Below, one piece after another: positions 40,799 to 48,610 of a DNA stretch of 56,321 nt. A model generated the notes under the pieces. That model saw only the letters and a list, made by a program, of their open reading frames with translations, searched no databases and was not told the DNA's origin. The translations under genes and the position numbers were made by a program. Numbering within the stretch: position 1 is the first letter of the stretch; each line of letters begins with the position of its first letter. This DNA comes from Opitutaceae bacterium (GTDB lineage: Bacteria; Verrucomicrobiota; Verrucomicrobiia; Opitutales; Opitutaceae). The stretch lies in contig JACFMR010000025.1 in NCBI GenBank assembly GCA_019455245.1, positions 1 to 56,321 of the forward strand, in the 5' to 3' direction.

Positions 40799-40880
40799 TG
40801 TAGGGCCGGACCTTGGTCCGGCCGCGATTGTCGCTTGGGCAACGCCACGGCTTCAGGCTGCACCAAGGTGCAGCCCTACA
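40799..40880. repeat. Composite palindromic element with TGTAGGGC/GCCCTACA ends
   Basis: An 82-bp element in the 154-bp gap between cluster genes. Its ends are a perfect 8-bp inverted repeat. Inside are two 9-bp hairpins: GGCCGGACC/GGTCCGGCC (loop TT) and GGCTGCACC/GGTGCAGCC (loop AA). The structure is like a BIME or small MITE. A second element with GGTAGGGC/GCCCTACC ends lies at 45274-45338. Confidence 0.75.
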
Positions 40881-40912
40881 CCCACGCAACAGCCCTCACC
40901 ACGCTGAGCACC

Positions 40913-41944
40913 ATGAAAACCGCCGTCCTCGGTTTCGCCCACGCCCACGTCGGCCTGTATTGCGAGGTCTGGCAGCAATCGCCGGATCTCGGGGTCGAGG
41001 TCGTCGCCGGTTGGGACCATGATGCCGCCCGGCTCGCCGCGGCCGCGGAAAAATTCTCCCTGCACGCCGAGTCCGATTTGGATGCGCTCCTGCGGCACGC
41101 GGACATCGGGGCCGTCGTCATCGGCGCCGAAACCTCGCGTCACGCCGAACTCGTCATCGCTGCCGCGGCGGCCGGCAAACGGATCATCCTGCAGAAACCG
41201 CTCGCCCTCACCCTCGCGGAAGCCGACGCCATGGTCACCGCCGTCGAACATCACGGCGTGCCGTTCACCGTCGCGTGGCAGATGCGCGTCGATCCGCAAA
41301 ACCTGCGCATGCAGACGCTCGTGCGCTCCGGCGAACTCGGCCGGATCACGCAGGTGCGGCGGCGTCACGGCCTGTCGGCCCATCTGTGGGCGGGCTTCGA
41401 AAATTCGTGGCACGTGCAGCCCGCGCTCAACCGCGGGCTCTGGGCCGACGATGCCGCGCATGCGATTGATTTTCTCTACTGGCTGCTCGGCCCGCCCGTC
41501 AGCGTCTCCGCCGAAATCGCCACCATCGTCAGCCCCAAGCTGCCCGATGATCACGGTATCGCCATTTTCCGTTACGCCGACGGCACGATGGCCGAGGTCG
41601 TCAGCTCCTTCACCTGCGTCGCCGGCGAAAACACCACCGAGATCATCGGCACCGCCGGCACCGTCATCCAGAACTACGGCGACGCCCCCAGTTGCTCCGC
41701 ACCGCGACCGCCCGGCGCCGCGGGGTTGAAGTGGTTTCTGCACGGGACCGCCGACTGGACCGACAGCGGCATTCCCTCGCCGGCCAACCAAGGCGAACGC
41801 ATCAGGGCGCTCGCCGCGCCGCTCGCCGAGTTTCTGCACGACCGCCGGCCCGCAATCGCCACTGCCCGCGAAGGCCGTGACGTCCTTCGCCTCACGCTCG
41901 CCTGTCACGACTCCGCCGCCACCGGCCGCCGCCTTTCCCTCTGA
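40913..41944 (+). CDS. Gfo/Idh/MocA-family oxidoreductase, cluster gene 2
   Basis: A 343-residue NAD(P)-binding protein with MKTAVLGFAHAHVGLY as the Rossmann start, ILQKPLALTLAEADAM as the cofactor motif (QKP rather than the usual EKP) and a C-terminal dimer domain. ATG 40913 is chosen because the longer frame from 40622 overlaps the isomerase and the palindromic element. The Glu-to-Gln change before KP is not common and may mark altered cofactor or substrate use. Confidence 0.83.
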   Translation: MKTAVLGFAHAHVGLYCEVWQQSPDLGVEVVAGWDHDAARLAAAAEKFSLHAESDLDALLRHADIGAVVIGAETSRHAELVIAAAAAGKRIILQKPLALTLAEADAMVTAVEHHGVPFTVAWQMRVDPQNLRMQTLVRSGELGRITQVRRRHGLSAHLWAGFENSWHVQPALNRGLWADDAAHAIDFLYWLLGPPVSVSAEIATIVSPKLPDDHGIAIFRYADGTMAEVVSSFTCVAGENTTEIIGTAGTVIQNYGDAPSCSAPRPPGAAGLKWFLHGTADWTDSGIPSPANQGERIRALAAPLAEFLHDRRPAIATAREGRDVLRLTLACHDSAATGRRLSL

Positions 41945-41963
41945 ACCTCCACCCATCCCCATT

Positions 41964-43373
41964 ATGAAACGCAAACCCAACCTGATTCTCTTCGGCATCG
42001 ACAGCCTGCGCTCCGACCACATGAGCCTGCATGGCTACCATCGGCTGACCACACCGCACATCGACCGCTACGCGAAGCGTGGCACCGTCTTTGAGCGGCA
42101 GTTCAGCCCGCACATCCCCACCACGCCGGGCTACGCCTCGATGTTCACCGGCATGGACTGCTTCGGCACCGATGTCGTCGCCCTGCGCCACGAGGGCGGC
42201 CTGCGCAAGGACCTGCCCACCCTGGCCGAGATCCTCGGCGCCCAGGGCTACGCCACCACCTGCGTCGGCTTCAGCGCCAACCCGTCCGGCCGCGGGTTCA
42301 AGAAATACCTCGATTTCACCGGCTGGGGTTCGTGGGCCGAGGGCCGCAGCCCGAAGGCCGAAAACTTGAACGCCGTCGCCATCCCCGAACTCAAGCGCCT
42401 CGCCGCGGCCAAGGACCCGTTCTTCCTGTTCATGCGGCACATGGATCCGCATTCGCCCTACCTGCCGCCGGGCCCGTTCGAGCGGATGTTCTACGACGGC
42501 AACGAATTTGACCCGAAGAACAAGTCGCTCGCCGCCGCACTGTCCTTCAAGCCGTTCTGCGACTACTTCGCCAGCTGGTTTCCACCGGGCTGCACCGACG
42601 CCGCCTACATCAACGCCCAATACGACGGCGCCGTCGCCTACATGGACGCGTGCATCGCCAACATCTTCGCCACCATCGCCGCCCTCGGCATCGAGGAGGA
42701 GACGCTCGTTGTCATCACCTCCGACCACGGCGAAACCTTGGATGAACACGAGTGCTGGTACGATCACCACGGGCTCTACGAATGCACCCTCGAGGTGCCG
42801 CTGATCTTTGTTTGGCCGGGCAAGGTGCCCGCGGGCCAGCGCGTCGGCGACTACACGCTCCAGAAGGACACCACGCCCACGATCCTCGACCTGATGGGCA
42901 TCCGTCCGAAGCTCAAGTTCAACGGCCGCAGCCTCGCGCCGCGGATGCGCGGCCAACCGTGGCGGGCCGAGTCCGAATTCTACATCACCGAGGCCACGTG
43001 GATGCGCAAACACGGCTGGCGCACGCCCGAGTGGAAACTCATCCAGGCCCTCGAGCCCGACGTCCACTACAAGCCCGAGATCGAACTCTACAACCTGATC
43101 GCCGACCCGTTGGAGAACCACAACGTCGCGCAACAGGAGCCCGAGGTCGTGAAATTCCTGCAGGCCCGCATGCTGGCGCACATCGCCCGTCGCGAAAAGG
43201 AAACCGGCCGCACCAACCCGATGTACACCAACCTGCACTGGCATGGTCACCCGCACGGCCCGTTCACCTCGTCCGACCAGGCCTACAACGAGATGCACAT
43301 CGGCTCGCCCGATGCCGCCCGCAAACTCCAGGCCCGCGAACTCCGCCGCCAGCGCGGCCAAAAGAAACTCTAA
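41964..43373 (+). CDS. Sulfatase-fold hydrolase lacking the formylglycine cysteine
   Basis: A 469-residue alkaline-phosphatase-superfamily protein. The fold is clear: metal ligands in FGIDSLRSDH (residues 10-19), HMDPHSPYLPP and ITSDHGETLDEH, plus DTTPTILDLMGI. In sulfatases the next motif is CxPSR, where Cys becomes formylglycine. Here the equivalent stretch is IPTTPGYASMFTG, with Thr53 at the Cys position and Tyr at the Arg position. A Thr nucleophile suggests phosphodiester or phosphonate chemistry, or a catalytically altered sulfatase. No signal peptide is seen, so it is probably cytoplasmic. It lies 19 bp after the second oxidoreductase. Confidence 0.85.
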   Translation: MKRKPNLILFGIDSLRSDHMSLHGYHRLTTPHIDRYAKRGTVFERQFSPHIPTTPGYASMFTGMDCFGTDVVALRHEGGLRKDLPTLAEILGAQGYATTCVGFSANPSGRGFKKYLDFTGWGSWAEGRSPKAENLNAVAIPELKRLAAAKDPFFLFMRHMDPHSPYLPPGPFERMFYDGNEFDPKNKSLAAALSFKPFCDYFASWFPPGCTDAAYINAQYDGAVAYMDACIANIFATIAALGIEEETLVVITSDHGETLDEHECWYDHHGLYECTLEVPLIFVWPGKVPAGQRVGDYTLQKDTTPTILDLMGIRPKLKFNGRSLAPRMRGQPWRAESEFYITEATWMRKHGWRTPEWKLIQALEPDVHYKPEIELYNLIADPLENHNVAQQEPEVVKFLQARMLAHIARREKETGRTNPMYTNLHWHGHPHGPFTSSDQAYNEMHIGSPDAARKLQARELRRQRGQKKL

Positions 43374-43399
43374 AATCCCACGATTTGAAGTCGGCGCCC

Positions 43400-43437
43400 G
43401 TAGCCGCGCTTGAGGACGAAGTCCGAAAGCGTGGCTC
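43400..43437. repeat. Imperfect palindromic element (GTAGCCGCGCTT type)
   Basis: AGCCGCGCTT (43402-43411) pairs with AAGCGTGGCT (43427-43436, one G-T mismatch), enclosing a GGAC/GTCC hairpin with GAA loop. The left part GTAGCCGCGCTT also occurs at 12112-12123, so the element appears dispersed. Confidence 0.55.
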
Positions 43438-43470
43438 CCGGCACGATCCCCCACCGCCTTCCTCACCCGC

Positions 43471-44247
43471 ATGGTTTCCCCTGCTTCCCCTTCATCACTC
43501 GTCACCATCATCGGTCGCGGCCATTCCGGCACGCGGGCCATGTCGCACACGCTGACCGCCAGCGGCACCTTCATGGGCGAGCCGCTCAACGGCTCGGGCG
43601 ATCTGCTGCCCCCCGACGCCATGTATGAGGCCGCCCGCGTCTTCGGCCGCCAGGTGCACTGGCGCGGCGGACTCGACTGGGATTTTTCCGGGTTCGACAC
43701 CAATCCGATCCCGGCCGAATTCGAGTCCCTCGTGCATTCGTTTCTGCGCACCGTGCTCGCCAGTCCGGCGGCCGACCGCGGTTGGAAACTCCCCGAGACC
43801 ACCCTCGCCCTGCCGTGGATCCTGCGGCTGTTTCCCGCCATCAAATACATCTTCTGGATCCGCGATCCCCGCGATTGCATCCTCGGCAGCCATTGCACCG
43901 ACGACCTCGCTAACTTCGGCGTCGCCGCCCCGCCCGTCGCCGACGACCACCTGCGCCGCGCCATTTCGTGGGTTTACCAATACAACCTCGTCAAGGCCAC
44001 CTGTCCGCCGGCGCAGTGGATCGAGGTGCGTTTCGAGGACTTTGTGCTGCAGCAGGACGAAACCCTCGCCCGCATCAGCGATTTCCTCGGCCGCAAGCTG
44101 GCGAAAATCCCCGTGCGCCCCGAAACGGTTTATCGTTGGCGCACGCACCCCGACGCCGTCTGCTACGATTTTCTCGAGCCCGCCCTCCGCGCCTACAACT
44201 ACGAGATCCCCGCCGGCTCTCGTTTCATCAAAACCGACCTATGCTGA
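43471..44247 (+). CDS. Sulfotransferase-like protein
   Basis: A 258-residue P-loop protein. IIGRGHSGTR (near 13-22) matches the 5'-phosphosulfate loop of PAPS-dependent sulfotransferases. FWIRDPRDCILGS corresponds to the 3'-phosphate-binding strand with conserved Arg/Asp/Ser, and WIEVRFEDFVLQQDETLARISDFLG is the usual later region. It would transfer sulfate to a hydroxyl. A sulfotransferase together with a sulfatase-fold hydrolase is odd for a degradative cluster. It may be a repurposed nucleotide-binding protein. The next gene overlaps its end by 7 nt. Confidence 0.75.
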   Translation: MVSPASPSSLVTIIGRGHSGTRAMSHTLTASGTFMGEPLNGSGDLLPPDAMYEAARVFGRQVHWRGGLDWDFSGFDTNPIPAEFESLVHSFLRTVLASPAADRGWKLPETTLALPWILRLFPAIKYIFWIRDPRDCILGSHCTDDLANFGVAAPPVADDHLRRAISWVYQYNLVKATCPPAQWIEVRFEDFVLQQDETLARISDFLGRKLAKIPVRPETVYRWRTHPDAVCYDFLEPALRAYNYEIPAGSRFIKTDLC

Positions 44248-45239
44248 AAGTCTGCGTCATCGGCCTCGGCCCCATCGGCAACCGCCACGCCCGTATCTAT
44301 CGCGAAAACCCGCACGTGCGCCTCGTCGGCGTCTGTGACCTGCAGTCAGACCGCGCCGATGCCGCCGCCCGCACCCATGGCGTCCCCGCCTACACCGACG
44401 CCGCCCGGATGCTCACCGAGCTCCGCCCGGACCTCGTCAGTGTGACGACGGCCGGCGTCGAAAACGGCAGCGACCACCACCGCCCGACCCTGCAGGCGCT
44501 CGCAGCCGGTGCGCACGTGCTGTGCGAGAAGCCCATCTGCAACGAGATCGCGCCCGCCGAGGAAATGGTCGCGCTCGCCCGCGCCAAGGGCCTCTGCTTC
44601 GGCGTCAACATGAACCACCGCTTCACGCCGGCGGCCCGCATCGCGAAGCGCTGGCAGGACGAAGGCCGGATCGGGCACCTGCTGTTTCTCAACCTGAGCC
44701 TGTGGATCAAGAATCCCGCCGAATCGTCGCCGTGGTTCCACATCAAGTCGCTCCACCCGCACGCCGTCGACATCCTGCGGCATTTCGGCGGCGACATTGC
44801 CGCCGTGCACTGCTTCGGCACCAAGGCCCCTGGCCGCTCCATCTGGAGCACCGCCACCTTCAACCTCAAGTTCCGTAACGGCGCCGTCGGCACCCTCACC
44901 GGCAGTTACGACATCGAGCGCGGTCACCCCATGGAACGCTGTGAGGTTGCCGGCACCGCCGGCCGGCTCGTCATCGAGGACATGTGGCGCGAAGCCACGC
45001 TCTTCCCCGCCGATGGCACCGGCGAGAAACGCGTTTACACCAATCCCGTCTTCGGCGGCATGCGCGATTTTGAGGACACATTTCGCAACCGCATCAACGG
45101 TTTCGTCGACCAGCTCATCGCCGGCACCGCCCCGGCCGACATCGACGGCAGCGGGGCCGACGGACTCGCCGCCCAAAAGGTCCTCGCCGCCGCCGTCGAG
45201 TCCTTGCAAACCGGCGCGGTCGTGACAGTGACCGATTGA
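44241..45239 (+). CDS. Gfo/Idh/MocA-family oxidoreductase, cluster gene 3
   Basis: A 332-residue NAD(P)-dependent oxidoreductase. MLKVCVIGLGPIGNRHA is the dinucleotide loop, LCEKPICNEIAPAEEM the cofactor motif, and LHPHAVDILRHFGGD the catalytic His region. ATG 44241 overlaps the sulfotransferase stop by 7 nt, so the two are probably translated together. The third dehydrogenase of the cluster. Confidence 0.87.
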   Translation: MLKVCVIGLGPIGNRHARIYRENPHVRLVGVCDLQSDRADAAARTHGVPAYTDAARMLTELRPDLVSVTTAGVENGSDHHRPTLQALAAGAHVLCEKPICNEIAPAEEMVALARAKGLCFGVNMNHRFTPAARIAKRWQDEGRIGHLLFLNLSLWIKNPAESSPWFHIKSLHPHAVDILRHFGGDIAAVHCFGTKAPGRSIWSTATFNLKFRNGAVGTLTGSYDIERGHPMERCEVAGTAGRLVIEDMWREATLFPADGTGEKRVYTNPVFGGMRDFEDTFRNRINGFVDQLIAGTAPADIDGSGADGLAAQKVLAAAVESLQTGAVVTVTD

Positions 45240-45273
45240 TGACTACAAAAGAAGAGACGATCCGAGGCGTAAA

Positions 45274-45338
45274 GGTAGGGCGCGACCGCTGGGCGCGCCG
45301 CGAGCAAGTTTCGGCGGGCCCGGCGGTCCGGCCCTACC
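45274..45338. repeat. Palindromic element with GGTAGGGC/GCCCTACC ends
   Basis: A 65-bp element between the oxidoreductase and the glycoside hydrolase. The ends match those of the 40799-40880 element (GTAGGGC...GCCCTAC). Inside, GGCGCG pairs with CGCGCC. It is shorter than the first copy and the interior sequence is not the same. Confidence 0.65.
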
Positions 45339-45478
45339 AGCACCGCGTCACTTCAAAGGGTAATTCCCATTAATCCGGCACCATTCAGAGCAAATCCACC
45401 GATGCACCCGCTGCTTCATCTGTGCCCATCTGCGTTCATCCGTGGTTCAACTGATTGAGTTCGAAAAAGCCAAACCCC

Positions 45479-47575
45479 ATGCCCCCCGTCGCCGCCCACG
45501 TCACCGCCGAGTTCACCTTCACCGCCCGCCGCAAGCACGCCGACCCGTTCAATACCGTCGAGCTTGACGCGATGTTCACCGATCCCGACGGGAGCACGTT
45601 GCGCGTGCCGGCATTCTGGGCCGGCGGCGACACGTGGAAGGTCCGCTACGCGTCACCGCGGCCCGGCCCACACACGTTCCGCACCGTCTGCTCCGATCCG
45701 ACCGATGCCGGTCTGCATGATCAAACCGGCGCAATCGAAATCGGTCCCGCCACCGGTGACAACCCGCTGCTGCGGCATGGCCCGGTGCAGGTTGCGCCCG
45801 GCCGGCGGCATCTGCAGCACGCCGACGGCACGCCGTTTTTCTGGCTGGGCGACACGTGGTGGATGGCCCTCTGCCGACGTTTCCCCTTTGCCGATTTTCA
45901 ACGCCTCGCCGCCGACCGTCAGGCCAAGGGCTTCAATGTCGTGCAAATCGTGGCCGGTCTGTATCCCGACATGCCCGCCTTCGACCCACGCGGCGCCAAC
46001 GAGACCGGGTTTCCCTGGACCGAAAACTACGGCTCGATTCGACCGGAGTATTTTGACGCCGCCGAAACCAAGCTGCGTCATCTCGTGGCCGGCGGCCTCA
46101 TGCCCTGCCTCGTCGGCGCGTGGGGCTATTTCATGCCGTGGATGGGCGTGGAAAAACTGCAGCGGCACTGGCGTTACCTCATCGCCCGCTTCGGCGCGTG
46201 GCCCGTGGCCTGGTGCATCGCGGGGGAAGCCAACATGCCGTGGTACCTCGTGCCCAATTTTCCCTACCTCGACCATGCGCAGGTCACGGGCTGGACCGAG
46301 GTCATGCGTTATGTGCGCGCCACCGATCCGTTCCGACGTCCCCTCACGATTCATCCCACCGCTCTCGAACGCTACACCGCCCGCCACGCCACCGACGATC
46401 CCGCCCTGCTCGATTTCGATCTGTTGCAGACGCCGCATGCGCAAAACGAGGGCGTACCCGTCGCCATCCGCGCCATGCGTGAAAGCTACGCCGATCCACT
46501 CACCCTGCCCGTGATCAACGGCGAGCCCTGCTACGAGATGCTGGGCGACACGCTCACATCCGCGTGGCCGCGCCGCGCTTTCTGGTCCTGCCTGCTCAAC
46601 GGCGCCTGCGGCCACACCTACGGCGCCAACGGCATCTGGCAATGCAACCAGCCCGGCCAGCCGCACGGCAACTCGCCGTGGGGCGGCGGCTACGGTTCGC
46701 TCACCTGGGAGCAGGCCATGCAACTGCCCGGCTCCACCAGCGTCAGCCTCGGCAAAAAACTCCTCACCGGTTTCGATTGGACCCGGTTCGAACCGCATCC
46801 CGATTGGGCGGAGTTCACCGAGCTCAAATGGCTTCCGCTCGACGGCGCCCACTGGCTCTGGGCCGATGCCGTACCGGTCGATCCCGCCGCGTCCAACCGC
46901 AAGGTGTGGTTCCGCCACACGTTCGAATTGCCGGCCGATTGCGCTCTGCGTCACGCGCATCTCCGCATCGCGGGCATGAATCACGTCGACGCCCGGATCA
47001 ACGGCCTCCCGGCCGGCACCGGTTGGGACCGCACCACCGGCGCTCAGTTCGACGACCTCGCCCGCCTGCTGCGTCCCGGTCGCAACGTCCTGACCCTGCT
47101 CGTCGAACACCGGCCCGCGACCAAGGAACCCGCCGGCGTGATCGCCGGCCTCGCGCTCACCTTCGCTGATGGCCGCATCGAGCGGCAGTTGAGCGACCCC
47201 ACGTGGCATTGCGCGACCGACGAAGTCTCCGGTTGGCTGGACGCGGATTTCAACGATACCGGCTGGGCCCACGCCGTGTCCCTCGGTCGCCACGGCGAAA
47301 CGCCCTGGGGCCCGCTGGCCGAGCCTGATCCGGAGTATTTCGGCCCGCAGGCCGCCGGCATCCCTGGGCAGGTCCGAGTCATCTACGTGCCCTGCGCCGC
47401 ACCGGTGCAATTGCGGCAGCTCGTCCCCGGCCGGACCTACCGCGCCTGGACCTTTGACCCGCTGACCGGCGCACGCACCTCGCTGACGCCGCTGACGGCC
47501 GGGGCCGACGGCACGCAACACTGCCCACCGCCGGCAGAAATCGACCATGATTGGGTCTTGGTGCTGGAAGATTGA
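45479..47575 (+). CDS. DUF4038-type glycoside hydrolase (GH140-like)
   Basis: A 698-residue protein. An N-terminal beta domain (~1-100, DUF5060-like) leads to a TIM barrel beginning with DGTPFFWLGDTWW (117-128), the signature of the DUF4038 family that includes apiosidases. Candidate catalytic glutamates are Glu250 in CIAGEANMPWY and Glu349 in VINGEPCYE. The C-terminal part includes a galactose-binding-like jelly roll (RHTFELPADCALRHAHLRIAGMNH... and RPGRNVLTLLVEH). No signal peptide is visible, so the substrate is probably processed inside the cell. ATG 45479 is preferred over TTG 45455. Confidence 0.85.
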   Translation: MPPVAAHVTAEFTFTARRKHADPFNTVELDAMFTDPDGSTLRVPAFWAGGDTWKVRYASPRPGPHTFRTVCSDPTDAGLHDQTGAIEIGPATGDNPLLRHGPVQVAPGRRHLQHADGTPFFWLGDTWWMALCRRFPFADFQRLAADRQAKGFNVVQIVAGLYPDMPAFDPRGANETGFPWTENYGSIRPEYFDAAETKLRHLVAGGLMPCLVGAWGYFMPWMGVEKLQRHWRYLIARFGAWPVAWCIAGEANMPWYLVPNFPYLDHAQVTGWTEVMRYVRATDPFRRPLTIHPTALERYTARHATDDPALLDFDLLQTPHAQNEGVPVAIRAMRESYADPLTLPVINGEPCYEMLGDTLTSAWPRRAFWSCLLNGACGHTYGANGIWQCNQPGQPHGNSPWGGGYGSLTWEQAMQLPGSTSVSLGKKLLTGFDWTRFEPHPDWAEFTELKWLPLDGAHWLWADAVPVDPAASNRKVWFRHTFELPADCALRHAHLRIAGMNHVDARINGLPAGTGWDRTTGAQFDDLARLLRPGRNVLTLLVEHRPATKEPAGVIAGLALTFADGRIERQLSDPTWHCATDEVSGWLDADFNDTGWAHAVSLGRHGETPWGPLAEPDPEYFGPQAAGIPGQVRVIYVPCAAPVQLRQLVPGRTYRAWTFDPLTGARTSLTPLTAGADGTQHCPPPAEIDHDWVLVLED

Positions 47576-47628
47576 ATCCCGCGCTTGACGTGGCCGGCCA
47601 AAATCCAACTGTCATCCCCTCTGCGCTC

Positions 47629-47703
47629 GCCCTCATCGTCTAGCGGCTAGGACGGGTCCCTCTCAAGGATCAAACCGGGGTTCGATTCCCCGTGAGGGCG
47701 CCA
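47629..47703 (+). tRNA. tRNA-Glu(CUC)
   Basis: A 75-nt cloverleaf from GCCCTCA to TGAGGGC, G discriminator and an encoded CCA. The anticodon loop is CTCTCAA (anticodon CTC) and the T arm CGGGG-TTCGATT-CCCCG is perfect. The sequence right after CCA changes to lower GC, and an exporter island follows, so the tRNA 3' end may be an integration target. Confidence 0.96.
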
Positions 47704-47737
47704 CTTTTACCTATGAAGAATGGGAAAAATCAGGGAA

Positions 47738-47756
47738 AGTGCAGAAGGAGTGCAGA
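47738..47756. repeat. Two AGTGCAGA direct repeats, 11 bp apart
   Basis: AGTGCAGA occurs at 47738-47745 and 47749-47756, i.e. about one helical turn apart, 35 bp after the tRNA-Glu. This spacing is seen at integrase arm-type sites, but the number of copies is too small to be sure. Confidence 0.3.
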
Positions 47757-47967
47757 GACAATTGAGACTAGGGCAGTGCTCAGGCTCCCAATGCCACCCA
47801 ATCAGCTCCTTACTTCCGTCGGATAGCTAGACGCAAAGATGACCGCCATTGCAGTGAGCTTCGCGCGATCATCGTTTTTTCGCCTCCCTCCCATTCTAAC
47901 CGGCAGCTTAATCTATTATTCGCTGCAAAAGTTGGCAGAAATTTTGGGTTGACCGGCAGGAATTAGT

Positions 47968-47987
47968 AAGTAAGTGATTACTTACTT
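47968..47987. promoter_or_regulatory. TetR-type operator palindrome
   Basis: AAGTAAG and CTTACTT form perfect 7-bp arms around TGATTA, directly at the start of the TetR-family gene (the right arm touches the TTG start). The length and symmetry fit a TetR-dimer operator, so autoregulation of the whole exporter operon is likely. The A/T-rich character contrasts with the rest of the region. Confidence 0.75.
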
Positions 47988-48610
47988 TGAGCCACCACCC
48001 ACACCCTTCCCGATCCAACCACCTGCCGGCGGATGAACGTCGGTCTGTCACCGTGGCGACGGTGATCGAACTGGCCGCCGAGCAGAATCCGAGTGAGATC
48101 ACCACCAGCGCGATCGCCCACCGGATGAACCTCACCCAAGGCGCGCTCTTCCGGCATTTTCCCACCAAGGATGCCGTCTGGCAGGCCGTCATGGAATGGG
48201 TGGCGAGCCGGCTGTTGGCGCGGATTGACCAAGCGGCCGCCAAAGCCGCCACGCCGGCGGCGGCACTGGAGGCCATGTTTATGGCGCACATTGATTTTGT
48301 CGCCCGGCATCCTGGCGTGCCCCGCATGCTGTTTGGCGAATTGCAGCGGGTCGAAAGCACCGTCACGAAGCGCATGGTGCAGACTCTGGTCACGCAATAC
48401 AGCCAGCGTCTGCATGCCGTGATCGAGCAAGGAAAGACCATGGGCGAACTCGCGCCGGACGTGGATGCGAACGCCGCCGCCGTCCTGTTCATCGGCTCCA
48501 TTCAGGGTCTGGTCATGCAAGCGCTCCTTGCCGGCAATGTGCGTCGGATTCGGGCCAATGCCCCGGGAGCGTTTGCCATCTTCTTGCGGGGAATAAGGAG
48601 GTCATCATGA
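47987..48610 (+). CDS. TetR-family transcriptional regulator
   Basis: A 207-residue repressor. The helix-turn-helix ITTSAIAHRMNLTQGALFRHFPTKDAVWQAV is typical, followed by an all-helical ligand domain with LEAMFMAHIDFVARHPGVPRMLF. The only start that includes the first helix LPADERRSVTVATVIELA is TTG 47987, which overlaps the operator. The nearest ATG (48033) is out of frame. It is translationally coupled to the adaptor gene (ATGA overlap). It likely represses the exporter until a substrate binds. Confidence 0.88.
   Translation: MSHHPHPSRSNHLPADERRSVTVATVIELAAEQNPSEITTSAIAHRMNLTQGALFRHFPTKDAVWQAVMEWVASRLLARIDQAAAKAATPAAALEAMFMAHIDFVARHPGVPRMLFGELQRVESTVTKRMVQTLVTQYSQRLHAVIEQGKTMGELAPDVDANAAAVLFIGSIQGLVMQALLAGNVRRIRANAPGAFAIFLRGIRRSS

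Noticed and set aside
41892..43964. 690-residue minus-strand open frame under the sulfatase-fold gene
   Set aside because: Antisense shadow without recognisable domains.
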